Assembly (NCBI RefSeq): GCF_024198175.1
Contig: NZ_JAJVKV010000010.1
Span: 186,001-250,000, forward strand
Length of the DNA: 64,000 bases
DNA from: Pyxidicoccus xibeiensis
GTDB taxonomy: Bacteria > Myxococcota > Myxococcia > Myxococcales > Myxococcaceae
Reading direction: 5' to 3'
Part shown: one piece after another, positions 57,701 to 64,000 of the stretch
How the letters are laid out: each line of letters opens with the position of its first letter
Position numbering within the stretch: position 1 is the first letter of the stretch
The notes under the pieces: generated by a model
Seen by the model: the letters and a program-made list of their open reading frames with translations, nothing else
The model's database searches: none
Told to the model about the DNA's origin: nothing
Program-made: the position numbers and the translations under genes

Positions 57701-58008
57701 AGCTTGGGCAATTCCTCGGGCGTCTTCGGGAGCGCGCCGTTGCCCGCGGGCGGGGACGCGCCGTCCAGGTTCACCTGCGGGCGAGCGCCGGCGGCGTTCT
57801 GGGCGGAGAACTGGTCATTGGTGAAGGCCTGGGGCTGCTGCGGGCGGGCCTGGTTCTGGGGCGTGCTCTTCGCCGCGGCGGCCTGGCGGGCGGCGGCCTC
57901 GGCGGCGGCGCGGGCCGCGGCTTCGGCGGCACGTCGGGCGGCCTCCGCGGCGGCTTCAGCGGCGCGGCGGGCGGCTTCAGCGGCGGAACTGTCGACGGGC
58001 CGGGACAT
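54727..58008 (-). CDS. 1093-residue Ala/Lys-rich helical repeat protein with a central hydrophobic segment
   Basis: I recognise no named family. The N-terminus is an Ala/Arg/Glu helix (AAEAARRAAEAAAEAARRAA) of the sort seen in some large secreted myxobacterial proteins. A Pro/Gln linker and long amphipathic helices follow. Residues about 540-620 contain hydrophobic stretches (AIPFLGAVPAAIDTV, GALVNAGVGLGFGVAELALD) able to enter a membrane. The last 450 residues contain LEA- or apolipoprotein-like repeats; the motif KGLETLKYIAQNPG recurs with changes near 55.72, 55.45 and 55.25 kb. No Sec signal is seen. ATG 58008 has AGGAG nine bases upstream. Possible roles include toxin/effector delivery, tape measure or stress protein; none is proven. 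Confidence 0.75.
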   Translation of the reverse strand: MSRPVDSSAAEAARRAAEAAAEAARRAAEAAARAAAEAAARQAAAAKSTPQNQARPQQPQAFTNDQFSAQNAAGARPQVNLDGASPPAGNGALPKTPEELPKLFPELKDKSKEDLKKAYDALSKLATGSFSEKATALGELSKQFPETVPNALQRLGLKDSKLAKLATNSEALGALGTLSDPKASTVDKAKAALNLAKSAGDIFAPEDLKGVLKKTLNGLPAAEKLIDAVATWSDPSKTGLEKAKATVELASALKEFAGADAPKLANDLRKLDGALRAAGAALTLVDPKASAGDKALAAAQLAAEFPDLQKDLKAFKDLLMSGGLSQKDATELAQKGADAAKVAVKGLDPALAAKLSPEQLQKLSDVATKLGGPDKLESVLKGITDPKVLDGLVGQLDKLDPAAGKRLVSALGGLEHGVLAKALSDPKVAQQLGTLATKLDDDAAKVLAKAVKEFDSEALGFLLKLSDGAGADALNTSLKGLGPLLEKGGSKLLSQGLKALDGMLGKMGVEVGKEVAEKVFKNLSKAIPFLGAVPAAIDTVKYANEAAELQSKNKDLGYFALVGAQLNGVDAVVGTVLDFTGVGALVNAGVGLGFGVAELALDIAFTAEKEKFEKDPQGYKAPDWMKAINVATAAAQGPQGLATLAAYYGPEEAAKLVEWGVEKGAKGAVQLAEYAGVSAAEAAGDSMKTAAGIIRQLADVIRNPTKYGDAVAKKALETYNTVIEKGGQLAEEAKKVVANVIDEAKKAGLKGLETLKYIAQNPGPVAKQALEGLKSLVESGADFVTESGKALYKKAVSTLQDLQAGYENLKGAAKEKAKELIDAAKAGLSSAIDSAKRAGEKGLELLTWAAKNPGEVADLAKKALTDLLKQGGELAKKAWDGIRALGDQGKAIAESVIKGLKDAGAKGVETLRYIAENPGAAAREVREWVGQTLSDLARKGGEAAKEAATAIKDFVDRRADWAKKFAVELLKDGVASFKEVAKAWKDNLTEGGKELLAALKDLKEAGVDALKDLASVGGQLAGEAVNHLNSLAQQGIGAAKSALEGLVQLGGEVGRIAGNALNAIADAATDVASGEVSVGGVTIDLNPFYDKKR

Positions 58009-58121
58009 GGGGTCTGTCTCCTGAGAATCCGGGGATATGACCATTGTCGTCGGAACGAGTGGCGCGGTTGCGCGCCTGCCCCCCGGTACGGCATGCCCGT
58101 GAAGGGGGATGTGGGCCCCTG

Positions 58122-58700
58122 TCAGGTAACCAGCAGGCCCATGAGCAGGTCGTCCACGAGCGCGCCGTCGTCGGCCCGGAGGAAGGCCCTGCGCGCGCCC
58201 TCGTGCTGGAAGCCCATCGCGCGGTAGAGGGCGATGGCGCGGGGGTTGTCGGCGCGCACGCACAGCTCCACCCGGAGCACCCGCTGTCCGTCCGTGTCCC
58301 GGTGCGAGCGCACCCACTCGAGCAGGTGCTGCATCAGCAGGCGTCCCACGCCCAGCCCCTGGGCAGCCGGGTGGACCCCAATGCCCAGCACTCCCACGTG
58401 GCGCAGCATCCGGTAGCCAAGGCGCAGCACGGACGCCTCGCCCAGGAGGGCGCCGTCCTCCGATTCCACGAGGAGGGGGAAGGCGGTGCCATCCGTCTTG
58501 TGGAGCCCCGCGCGCTCGCGGTCCGTGGCGTAGGCCGCGGCATCCGGGGGCAGCTCGTCCTCGTGCTTCACGACCCCCTGCCGGGCCTGGACGATGGCTC
58601 GCTCCAGCACGTAGAGCGCCGCCGCGTCCGCGTGGGTGGCCCGCCGGATGGAGCAGGTGCGACCGTCGCGGAGTGGAACCCGAAGGGCCTTGGAGTGCAT
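58122..58700 (-). CDS. RimI-like GNAT N-acetyltransferase
   Basis: The 192-residue GNAT protein has motif A in VLGIGVHPAAQGLGVGRLLM and motif B in ELCVRADNPRAIALYRAMGF, a strong match to RimI/PhnO-type acetyltransferases that modify protein N-termini or small amines. The exact acceptor is unknown. ATG 58700 lies 36 bp from the divergent start of the beta-propeller lipoprotein gene, so the two share a very short promoter region. Downstream, the helical repeat protein gene follows 113 bp later on the same strand. Confidence 0.9.
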   Translation of the reverse strand: MHSKALRVPLRDGRTCSIRRATHADAAALYVLERAIVQARQGVVKHEDELPPDAAAYATDRERAGLHKTDGTAFPLLVESEDGALLGEASVLRLGYRMLRHVGVLGIGVHPAAQGLGVGRLLMQHLLEWVRSHRDTDGQRVLRVELCVRADNPRAIALYRAMGFQHEGARRAFLRADDGALVDDLLMGLLVT

Positions 58701-58736
58701 GGGCGCGAGGGTAGCGCGTCCTCTATCGTCCCCGGC

Positions 58737-59813
58737 ATGAATCCCCAGGCCTTCGTCCCGCCCTCCCGCGCCCGCCTCGTCGCGCTGGCCTGCTGCGCCC
58801 TGGCCTTCACCGTGGGCTGCAGCGATGACCCGCCCGAGACGCCCGTGGGTCGCGGCGTCCTGCTCATCGGCAACACGCGCGCGGACAACGTGGTCCGCGT
58901 GGACGCGGAGACAGGCGAGTTCCTCGAGGACTTCGTCGCGGACGATGGGCCGGCGGGGCTCGCCGCGCCGGATGCGCTCGTCTTCGGTCCGGAGGGAGAC
59001 CTGTACGTGTCGAGCGGCGCCACGGAGGAGAACTCGGCCATCGTCCGGTACGACGGAGAGACGGGCGAGTTCGTCACGGTGTTCGCCGTGGCCCGGGGCC
59101 TGGTGCGCCCGTATGGCCTGGCCTTCGGGCCGGATGGGCTGATGTACGTGAGCAGCTTCCTCACGGACCGCATCCTCCGGTTCGACGGGGAGACGGGGAC
59201 GTTCATCGACGTCTTCGCCACGGGGAACGGCCAGCCGGGCGGGCTCAATGGCCCCAACGGGCTGGCCTTCGGACCGGATGGCCGGCTCTACGTGACGACG
59301 CAGGGCAGTGTCGGCGTGGATGGCCAGCCCACCTTTCCCGGCCTCCCCAGCCAGGTGCTGCGCTTCGACATCGCCACGGGAGCGGCGGAGGTCTTCATCG
59401 ACCAGCCCGCGCTGTCTCCGGCGGGACAGGGCTACATCAGCCTGCTCGGGCTGGCCTTCGGGCCGGACTGCGGCCGCGCTGGCGGCGCGTGTGACTTGTT
59501 CGTCAGCGACTTCGCCAATGACATCCGCCGCTATGACCTGGAGACCCGGGCGCTGGAGGCCACGCTGTCCACGAACTACTCGGGCACGGTGCCGTCGGAG
59601 AACAACGTGGGGTACCTGAGCTTCGACGACGCGGGCAGGCTCTTCACCGTGGGCTTCGACAACGTGCAGGGAGGAGACCTGCGTGGCGCCGTCCTCCGCT
59701 TCGACGGGCGGACGAACGCGCCCCTGCCCTCTGCTGGAAACACGGGCGCCATCTTCATCCCGCCCACGACGCGGCTGGTGCGCCCCATTGGCATCACGTT
59801 CACCCGCCAGTAG
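58737..59813 (+). CDS. NHL/SMP-30-like beta-propeller lipoprotein
   Basis: The 358-residue protein has a lipoprotein signal (ALACCALAFTVGC). Repeated blades with the pattern LAFGPDGLMYVSSFLTDRIL, LAFGPDGRLYVTTQGSVG and VFGPEGDLYVSSGATEE, each followed by RFDGETG-type strands, indicate a six-bladed NHL or SMP-30/gluconolactonase-like propeller. Metal-site residues are not clear enough to claim lactonase activity, and such propellers often bind partners instead. ATG 58737 starts the signal peptide. A GC-rich hairpin follows the stop. Confidence 0.87.
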   Translation: MNPQAFVPPSRARLVALACCALAFTVGCSDDPPETPVGRGVLLIGNTRADNVVRVDAETGEFLEDFVADDGPAGLAAPDALVFGPEGDLYVSSGATEENSAIVRYDGETGEFVTVFAVARGLVRPYGLAFGPDGLMYVSSFLTDRILRFDGETGTFIDVFATGNGQPGGLNGPNGLAFGPDGRLYVTTQGSVGVDGQPTFPGLPSQVLRFDIATGAAEVFIDQPALSPAGQGYISLLGLAFGPDCGRAGGACDLFVSDFANDIRRYDLETRALEATLSTNYSGTVPSENNVGYLSFDDAGRLFTVGFDNVQGGDLRGAVLRFDGRTNAPLPSAGNTGAIFIPPTTRLVRPIGITFTRQ

Positions 59814-59825
59814 CCTTGTCCCCCG

Positions 59826-59850
59826 GGGCCCGGAGGCGGGCCCGGCTTTG
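59826..59850 (+). terminator. Hairpin after the beta-propeller gene
   Basis: GGGCCCG (59826-59832) pairs with CGGGCCC (59837-59843) over a 4-nt loop, followed by GGCTTTG. It is a weak terminator candidate, since the next gene is only 60 bp away on the same strand. Confidence 0.4.
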
Positions 59851-59872
59851 CGCTGAGGGGGACGTCGACTTG

Positions 59873-60574
59873 ATGATGAGCGCCACTGCCGCTGCCAGCG
59901 GCGAGGAGCACGAGCTCGCGCTGCTGCTGGGAGGCCGCTGCCGCCGCTGCGCCGAGCGGATTCCGGGAGGCACCGCGCTGCGAGGCAGGCCGTGTCCCCG
60001 GTGCGGCGAGCAGACGCTGCCGAGCGCCGTGGACCGCGAGGTGCTGCACCGGCTGTCCTCCGAGCGCGCCAACGTGCGGCTCTGGGTGGCGGTGGTCGTG
60101 GTGGCGGTGGCGGGGCTCGCCGCGAGCTGGTTCCCGCTGCTCACGTCCGTGCTGCTCATCGCCGCGCTGGTGTGGATTCGCGTGACGATGGTGCGGCCGG
60201 CGCTGCAGCTGCTCGGACCGCAGCGGCGGCTGGTGTCGCGGTGGACGCTGCGACTGGCGGCGGGCTGCTTCGTGTCGCTGGCCATCCTCTTGTTCGAGCT
60301 GCTCACGTTCATCCCGGGCTTCGGGGCCTTGGCGAAGGTGGCGCTGAGCGCGGGAGAGGTCGCCGCCGCCGGCATCTTCGCGCGCCGCTACCTGGCGTGG
60401 CAGACGGAGCGTGAGGCCCGAGGCATTGCGGTGGCGGGCTGGGAGGTGGCGCTGCTCGTGGGCTTCATGGTGATGCTGCTGGTCTTCACGGCGGCGTCCG
60501 TGATGCTGGTGTGGTGGGTGCTCCAGAAGCTGGGGCTCCTGCAGGGGTTCCTCGCGGCGCCGGTGGGGGCTTGA
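59873..60574 (+). CDS. Zinc-ribbon-containing multi-pass membrane protein
   Basis: The 233-residue protein has an N-terminal zinc ribbon (GGRCRRCAERIPGG, then RPCPRCGEQTLP) and about four to five membrane helices (LWVAVVVVAVAGLAASWFPL, LTSVLLIAALVWI, FVSLAILLFELLTFIPGFGA, VALLVGFMVMLLVFTAASVM). No catalytic residues are apparent. Two adjacent ATGs (59873 and 59876) follow GAGGGG at a long spacing. The next gene, 3 bp downstream, encodes another membrane protein with a C-terminal zinc ribbon, so the pair probably works together. The function is unknown. Confidence 0.75.
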   Translation: MMSATAAASGEEHELALLLGGRCRRCAERIPGGTALRGRPCPRCGEQTLPSAVDREVLHRLSSERANVRLWVAVVVVAVAGLAASWFPLLTSVLLIAALVWIRVTMVRPALQLLGPQRRLVSRWTLRLAAGCFVSLAILLFELLTFIPGFGALAKVALSAGEVAAAGIFARRYLAWQTEREARGIAVAGWEVALLVGFMVMLLVFTAASVMLVWWVLQKLGLLQGFLAAPVGA

Positions 60575-60577
60575 GCC

Positions 60578-61348
60578 ATGCTTTCCTTCGCACTGATTTC
60601 ACAGCTCATCGGGCTGAGCAGCGCGTCCGGGACGCGCGCGGGCGGAAGCCTGCTGCTCGTGGCGCTGGCGTCGCACTATCACTACGTGGCGCTGCCGCCC
60701 GAGCTGGAGTGGATGGCCACGACGCAGGCGATGGGTGCCTTCGTCGCGCTGCTGGCATTCGAGATGTACACGCAGCGGGATACTGACCTGCGCATGCTGC
60801 TGGGCCTGGCGCAGTTCGGCCTGAGCGCTGGGAGCGGCGCAACGGTGGCGCTGGCGTCATTGGACGTGCAGACGGGGCAGGTTCCGCCGTGGGCGGTGGG
60901 CGTGGTGGGCGCGGGCATCGCGGTGGCGACGCTGACCTTGCGGCAGTGGCTGCACCGGAACGTGGAGCAACTCAAGACCGAGGTGCTGCACCCGCAGAAG
61001 TGGCTCTTGCGCACGGAGGACTTCTTCGGCCTGGGCATGGCGGCGGTGGCGATTCTGTGGGCGCCGCTGGCGCTGGTGCTCGTGGTGTTGTTCGCGGTGG
61101 GCTGCGGGGTGGCGGGGCTGGTGGCGCACCGGGTGGAGGCCCGCTACCGGCGGCCGTGCCCCGCGGGCTGTGGAGCATCCATCCGCCAGGAGGCGTCACG
61201 CTGCCCGAAGTGCCGGGCCGACGTGCCCGTGGCGGCGCGGCTGGATTTGAGGCTGGCCGGCCGGGCGCAGGATGCGATTCGGGGGGCGCTGGCTTCGGTC
61301 CCTGATGCGAAGACCGAGCATCCTTCGGACTTCCGCGCCAGCTCGTAA
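60578..61348 (+). CDS. DUF4126-like membrane protein with C-terminal zinc ribbon
   Basis: The 256-residue protein has an N-terminal membrane region resembling DUF4126 (LISQLIGLSSASGTRAGGSL, then MGAFVALLAFEMYTQRDTDL), further helices to about residue 185 and a cytoplasmic tail. The tail holds a zinc ribbon (PCPAGCGASIRQ then RCPKCRADVPV). ATG 60578 is 3 bp after the upstream stop, so the genes are coupled. The last 25 residues (PDAKTEHPSDFRASS) run into the unexplained segment that precedes the permease gene. Function unknown. Confidence 0.75.
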   Translation: MLSFALISQLIGLSSASGTRAGGSLLLVALASHYHYVALPPELEWMATTQAMGAFVALLAFEMYTQRDTDLRMLLGLAQFGLSAGSGATVALASLDVQTGQVPPWAVGVVGAGIAVATLTLRQWLHRNVEQLKTEVLHPQKWLLRTEDFFGLGMAAVAILWAPLALVLVVLFAVGCGVAGLVAHRVEARYRRPCPAGCGASIRQEASRCPKCRADVPVAARLDLRLAGRAQDAIRGALASVPDAKTEHPSDFRASS

Positions 61349-61546
61349 GACGGGAGGCCATGAAGGCGACAGAGGGCCTTCAGTGCGCGATTCCGCCTGT
61401 GGGATTGCGTCGTCCCGGAAGTGGGGCAGCCCTTCGCTCTGCCGCCAGCGCGGAACGCCTTCTCCCGTGCATCCACGACTTCTCCGTTCATGGCACGCTT
61501 CTTCCAGGGTTCAAGCCCGGACGAAGCAGGAGCGGAGGATGCACCC

Positions 61547-64000
61547 ATGGCGGCGGCCGGGCTGACGACACTGTGGCAGGACATGCGCTACAGCTTCCGC
61601 GGGCTGCGGCGCACCCCGGGCTTCGCGCTGGTGACGGTGCTCGTCCTGGCGCTGGGCATCGGCGCCAATGCGAGCCTCTTCTCCGTCCTCAATGCCGTGC
61701 TGCTGCGCCCCCTGCCCTTTCCCGAACCGGAGCGCCTGGTCATCGTGCAGCAGGCGAAGCAGGGCGAGCTCGGCGGCGTCTCCTATCCCAACCTGCTCGA
61801 CTGGCGTGCCAGCAGCACCTCCTTCGAGCGCCTCGCCGTGTACACCGGCACCCGCTTCACCCTGAGCGGCCAGGGCGAAGCCGAGCGCGTCTCCGGTGTC
61901 ATCGCCTCCGCGGACCTCTTCCCGCTGCTGGGCACTGCGCCAGCGCTGGGGCGCACCTTCTGGCCGGAGGAGGATCGGCTCGGGGGCAGCCGTGACGGCG
62001 TCCGGCCCGTGGTGCTGAGCCATGCCTTCTGGCGGCGTCAGTTCCCCGGCGTGGGCCCGGGAGACCCGAGCGTGCTGGGGCGTGTGCTTCGTCTGGACGA
62101 CGTGCCCTTCACCGTCGTGGGTGTCATGCCCGAGGGCTTCGTCTTCCCGCTCCAGCGCGAGCCGGTGGACCTGTGGGTGAGCGTGGCGGTGGATGCCGAG
62201 CCCAGCGCGTATGGCGGCACCATCCCCACGAGCCGCGGCTACATGCGCTACGACGCGGCGATTGCCCGGCTCAAGCCGGGTGTCTCCGTGGAGCAGGCCC
62301 AGGCGGAGCTGAGCGCCGTAGCGGCGGAGGTGGCCCGCACTCACACGGACTGGGGCGCGTACACCGGCGTGCGGGTGGTGCCCGGGCTGGAGCGGCTCGT
62401 GGGCTCCGTGCGGCCGGTGTTGCTGCTGCTCTTCGGCGCAGTGGCGTGCGTGCTGCTCATCGGCTGCGTCAACGTCGCGAACCTCCTGCTCGCACGGGCC
62501 ACGGTGCGCAAGCGCGAAGTGGCGGTGCGGCTCGCGCTGGGGGCGAGCCGGGCCCGCGTGGTGCAGCTGCTGCTCACCGAGAGCCTGCTGCTCTCCTGTC
62601 TTGGCGGAGCGCTCGGGCTGCTGCTCTCCGTCTGGTGCGTCGACCTGCTTCTGGGCTTCGCCCCGGCCGACGTGCCTCGGCTGGACGAGGTGCGCGTCGA
62701 CGGCGTCGTGCTGGGCTTCACCCTGCTCCTGTCGCTGGTGACGGCGCTCGGCTGCGGGCTCGCACCGGCGCTCGGCGGCTCGGGGCCGGGGCTGCGCGAG
62801 GCACTGAAGGACGCGGGCCGGGGCGCCACCGGAGGTCGGTCAATGCTGCGCCTGCGAGGGGTGCTGGTGGTGGCGCAGACCGCGCTCGCACTGGTGCTGC
62901 TCGTGGGCGCGGCGCTGCTGATGAACAGCCTGGTGCGGCTCACGCACGTGGACCCGGGCTTCGCCTCCAGTGGCCTGCTGACGGTGAACCTGGACCTGCC
63001 CGTCTCCCGCTACCCGATGCGCTCGGCGCAGGTCTCGCAGTTCTATACGACGCTGGTGGAACGGCTGCGGGGGCTGCCTGGCGTCACCGCGGTGAGCACC
63101 GCCGAGCTCCTTCCGCTGAGCGGGTTGAACAATGGCACCAGCGTGGAGGTGGAAGGGGCACCGGCCTCTGCGGACAGCGCCTCGCGGCTGCGGTTCGTGG
63201 GCCAGGATTACTTCCGAACCCTGGGCATCCCGCGTGTCGCCGGGCGCGACTTCGTGGCGAGCGACGACCGGTCGGCGCCTGCCGTGGCGGTGGTGAACGA
63301 GGCATTCGTGCGCCGCTTCCTCGCGGGCCGAGAGCCCCTGGGCCAGCGCGTGAAGCTGGGCTGGGGCGGTGGCACACCGAAGGAAATCGTCGGCGTGGTG
63401 CGGGACGTGAAGCACGAGAGCCTGGGTACGGCGCCGGAACCCGAAGTCTATGTGCCCCACCTGCAGTTCCCGCTCAATGCGCTGACCGTCATCCTGCGCA
63501 CGTCGCGAGACCCGCTGGCGCTCGTGCCCGACGTGCGCGCCGAGGTACGCGCGCTGGACGCGGGGGTGCCGCTCGCGGGGGTGCGGACGGTGGAGGCGTT
63601 CATCGACTCATCCCTCCTGCCCCAACGCTTCGTGACGCTCCTGCTGGGCGTGTTCGCGGGTGTCGCGCTGGTATTGACGCTGCTCGGGCTGTCCAGCGTG
63701 ATGGCGTACACGGTGGCGCAGCGCACGCACGAGTTCGGTATCCGTACTGCGCTGGGGGCCCAGGCGTCGGACGTGCTGTGGCTCGTGCTCCGGCAGGGCG
63801 TGCGCCGCACCTGCGTGGGCGTGGGCCTTGGCGTGGTGGGCGCCCTCGTCCTCACCCGGCTGCTGGAGCAGTGGCTTTACGGCGTGACGCCCACGGATCC
63901 GTGGACCTTCGCCGCCGCCTCGCTCCTGCTCACCACAGCCGCGCTGTTCGCCTGCTACGTCCCGGCCCGCCGCGCCACGCGCGTCTCTCCGCTGGTGGCC
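61547..64000 (+). CDS. ADOP-type MacB/FtsX permease (truncated by the window edge)
   Basis: 818 codons are visible and only a few residues are missing at the C-terminus (it stops in ARRATRVSPLVA, normally followed by a short tail). The N-terminus DMRYSFRGLRRTPGFALVTV and GIGANASLFSVLNAVLLRPL are hallmarks of the duplicated orphan permease (ADOP) family. Two MacB-type periplasmic domains (about 60-270 and 470-670) alternate with FtsX-type four-helix permease domains (REVAVRLALGASRARVVQLL and HEFGIRTALGAQASDVLWLV). Such proteins couple ATP hydrolysis by a separate ATPase to periplasmic work or export. No ATPase gene is visible here. ATG 61547 has GGAGG eight bases upstream. Confidence 0.93.
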   Translation, partial: MAAAGLTTLWQDMRYSFRGLRRTPGFALVTVLVLALGIGANASLFSVLNAVLLRPLPFPEPERLVIVQQAKQGELGGVSYPNLLDWRASSTSFERLAVYTGTRFTLSGQGEAERVSGVIASADLFPLLGTAPALGRTFWPEEDRLGGSRDGVRPVVLSHAFWRRQFPGVGPGDPSVLGRVLRLDDVPFTVVGVMPEGFVFPLQREPVDLWVSVAVDAEPSAYGGTIPTSRGYMRYDAAIARLKPGVSVEQAQAELSAVAAEVARTHTDWGAYTGVRVVPGLERLVGSVRPVLLLLFGAVACVLLIGCVNVANLLLARATVRKREVAVRLALGASRARVVQLLLTESLLLSCLGGALGLLLSVWCVDLLLGFAPADVPRLDEVRVDGVVLGFTLLLSLVTALGCGLAPALGGSGPGLREALKDAGRGATGGRSMLRLRGVLVVAQTALALVLLVGAALLMNSLVRLTHVDPGFASSGLLTVNLDLPVSRYPMRSAQVSQFYTTLVERLRGLPGVTAVSTAELLPLSGLNNGTSVEVEGAPASADSASRLRFVGQDYFRTLGIPRVAGRDFVASDDRSAPAVAVVNEAFVRRFLAGREPLGQRVKLGWGGGTPKEIVGVVRDVKHESLGTAPEPEVYVPHLQFPLNALTVILRTSRDPLALVPDVRAEVRALDAGVPLAGVRTVEAFIDSSLLPQRFVTLLLGVFAGVALVLTLLGLSSVMAYTVAQRTHEFGIRTALGAQASDVLWLVLRQGVRRTCVGVGLGVVGALVLTRLLEQWLYGVTPTDPWTFAAASLLLTTAALFACYVPARRATRVSPLVA

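Overview
The window is a GC-rich bacterial chromosome segment with strong G/C preference at third codon positions. Its gene content points to a myxobacterium of the Myxococcus/Corallococcus/Pyxidicoccus type: paired PEGA-domain Ser/Thr kinases, many secreted lipoproteins, a sigma-54 activator, chitin-degrading enzymes and very large low-complexity proteins. I count 41 protein genes, two of them cut by the window edges (a ThDP enzyme at the left, an ADOP-type permease at the right). I see no rRNA, tRNA, CRISPR array, insertion sequence or prophage.

Layout. At 1-11.5 kb a partial ThDP-dependent enzyme is divergent from an ATP-grasp-like gene. A Bax-inhibitor-1 membrane protein, a secreted chitin-active LPMO (AA10) and a GH18 chitinase lipoprotein follow. 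Between the two chitin genes is a tightly coupled four-gene operon: exported barrel-like protein, ECF sigma factor, membrane TPR protein and DUF7305-like lipoprotein. A 90-bp diverged tandem duplication sits at its last junction. At 11.1-20 kb are a 2Fe-2S ferredoxin, the B12-dependent ribonucleotide reductase nrdJ behind a long palindrome-rich leader, and a 1676-residue protein joining an MshEN (c-di-GMP-binding type) domain, a Pro/Ala-rich repeat region and a GAF-like C-terminus.

At 20-36 kb are a secreted trypsin-like protease, then surface polysaccharide genes (a polyprenyl glycosylphosphotransferase, two glycosyltransferases and a Wzy/ligase-like protein). These abut one long minus-strand operon, purH - zinc-ribbon/TPR protein - purD - lptF - lptG - Wzy-like, with 4-nt overlaps or gaps of a few bases. 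At 36-46 kb are an orphan sigma region-4 protein, a MerR regulator, twin PEGA kinases and a lipoprotein with ASH-like and vWA-like domains. At 46-50 kb are pssA, a penicillin/AHL-acylase family lipoprotein, a small unknown protein and a lone ThiF-like E1 protein.

At 51-54.6 kb an alpha/beta-hydrolase lipoprotein gene converges with a PilZ/sigma-54 activator gene. Two CTTCA-N4-TGAAG palindromes and a -24/-12-like element precede the hydrolase gene. A third copy of the palindrome lies just upstream of the activator gene, so this looks like a small self-contained regulatory circuit and is the most interesting unexplained signal here. At 54.7-64 kb are a 1093-residue helical repeat protein, an acetyltransferase, a beta-propeller lipoprotein, two zinc-ribbon membrane proteins and the ADOP-type permease.
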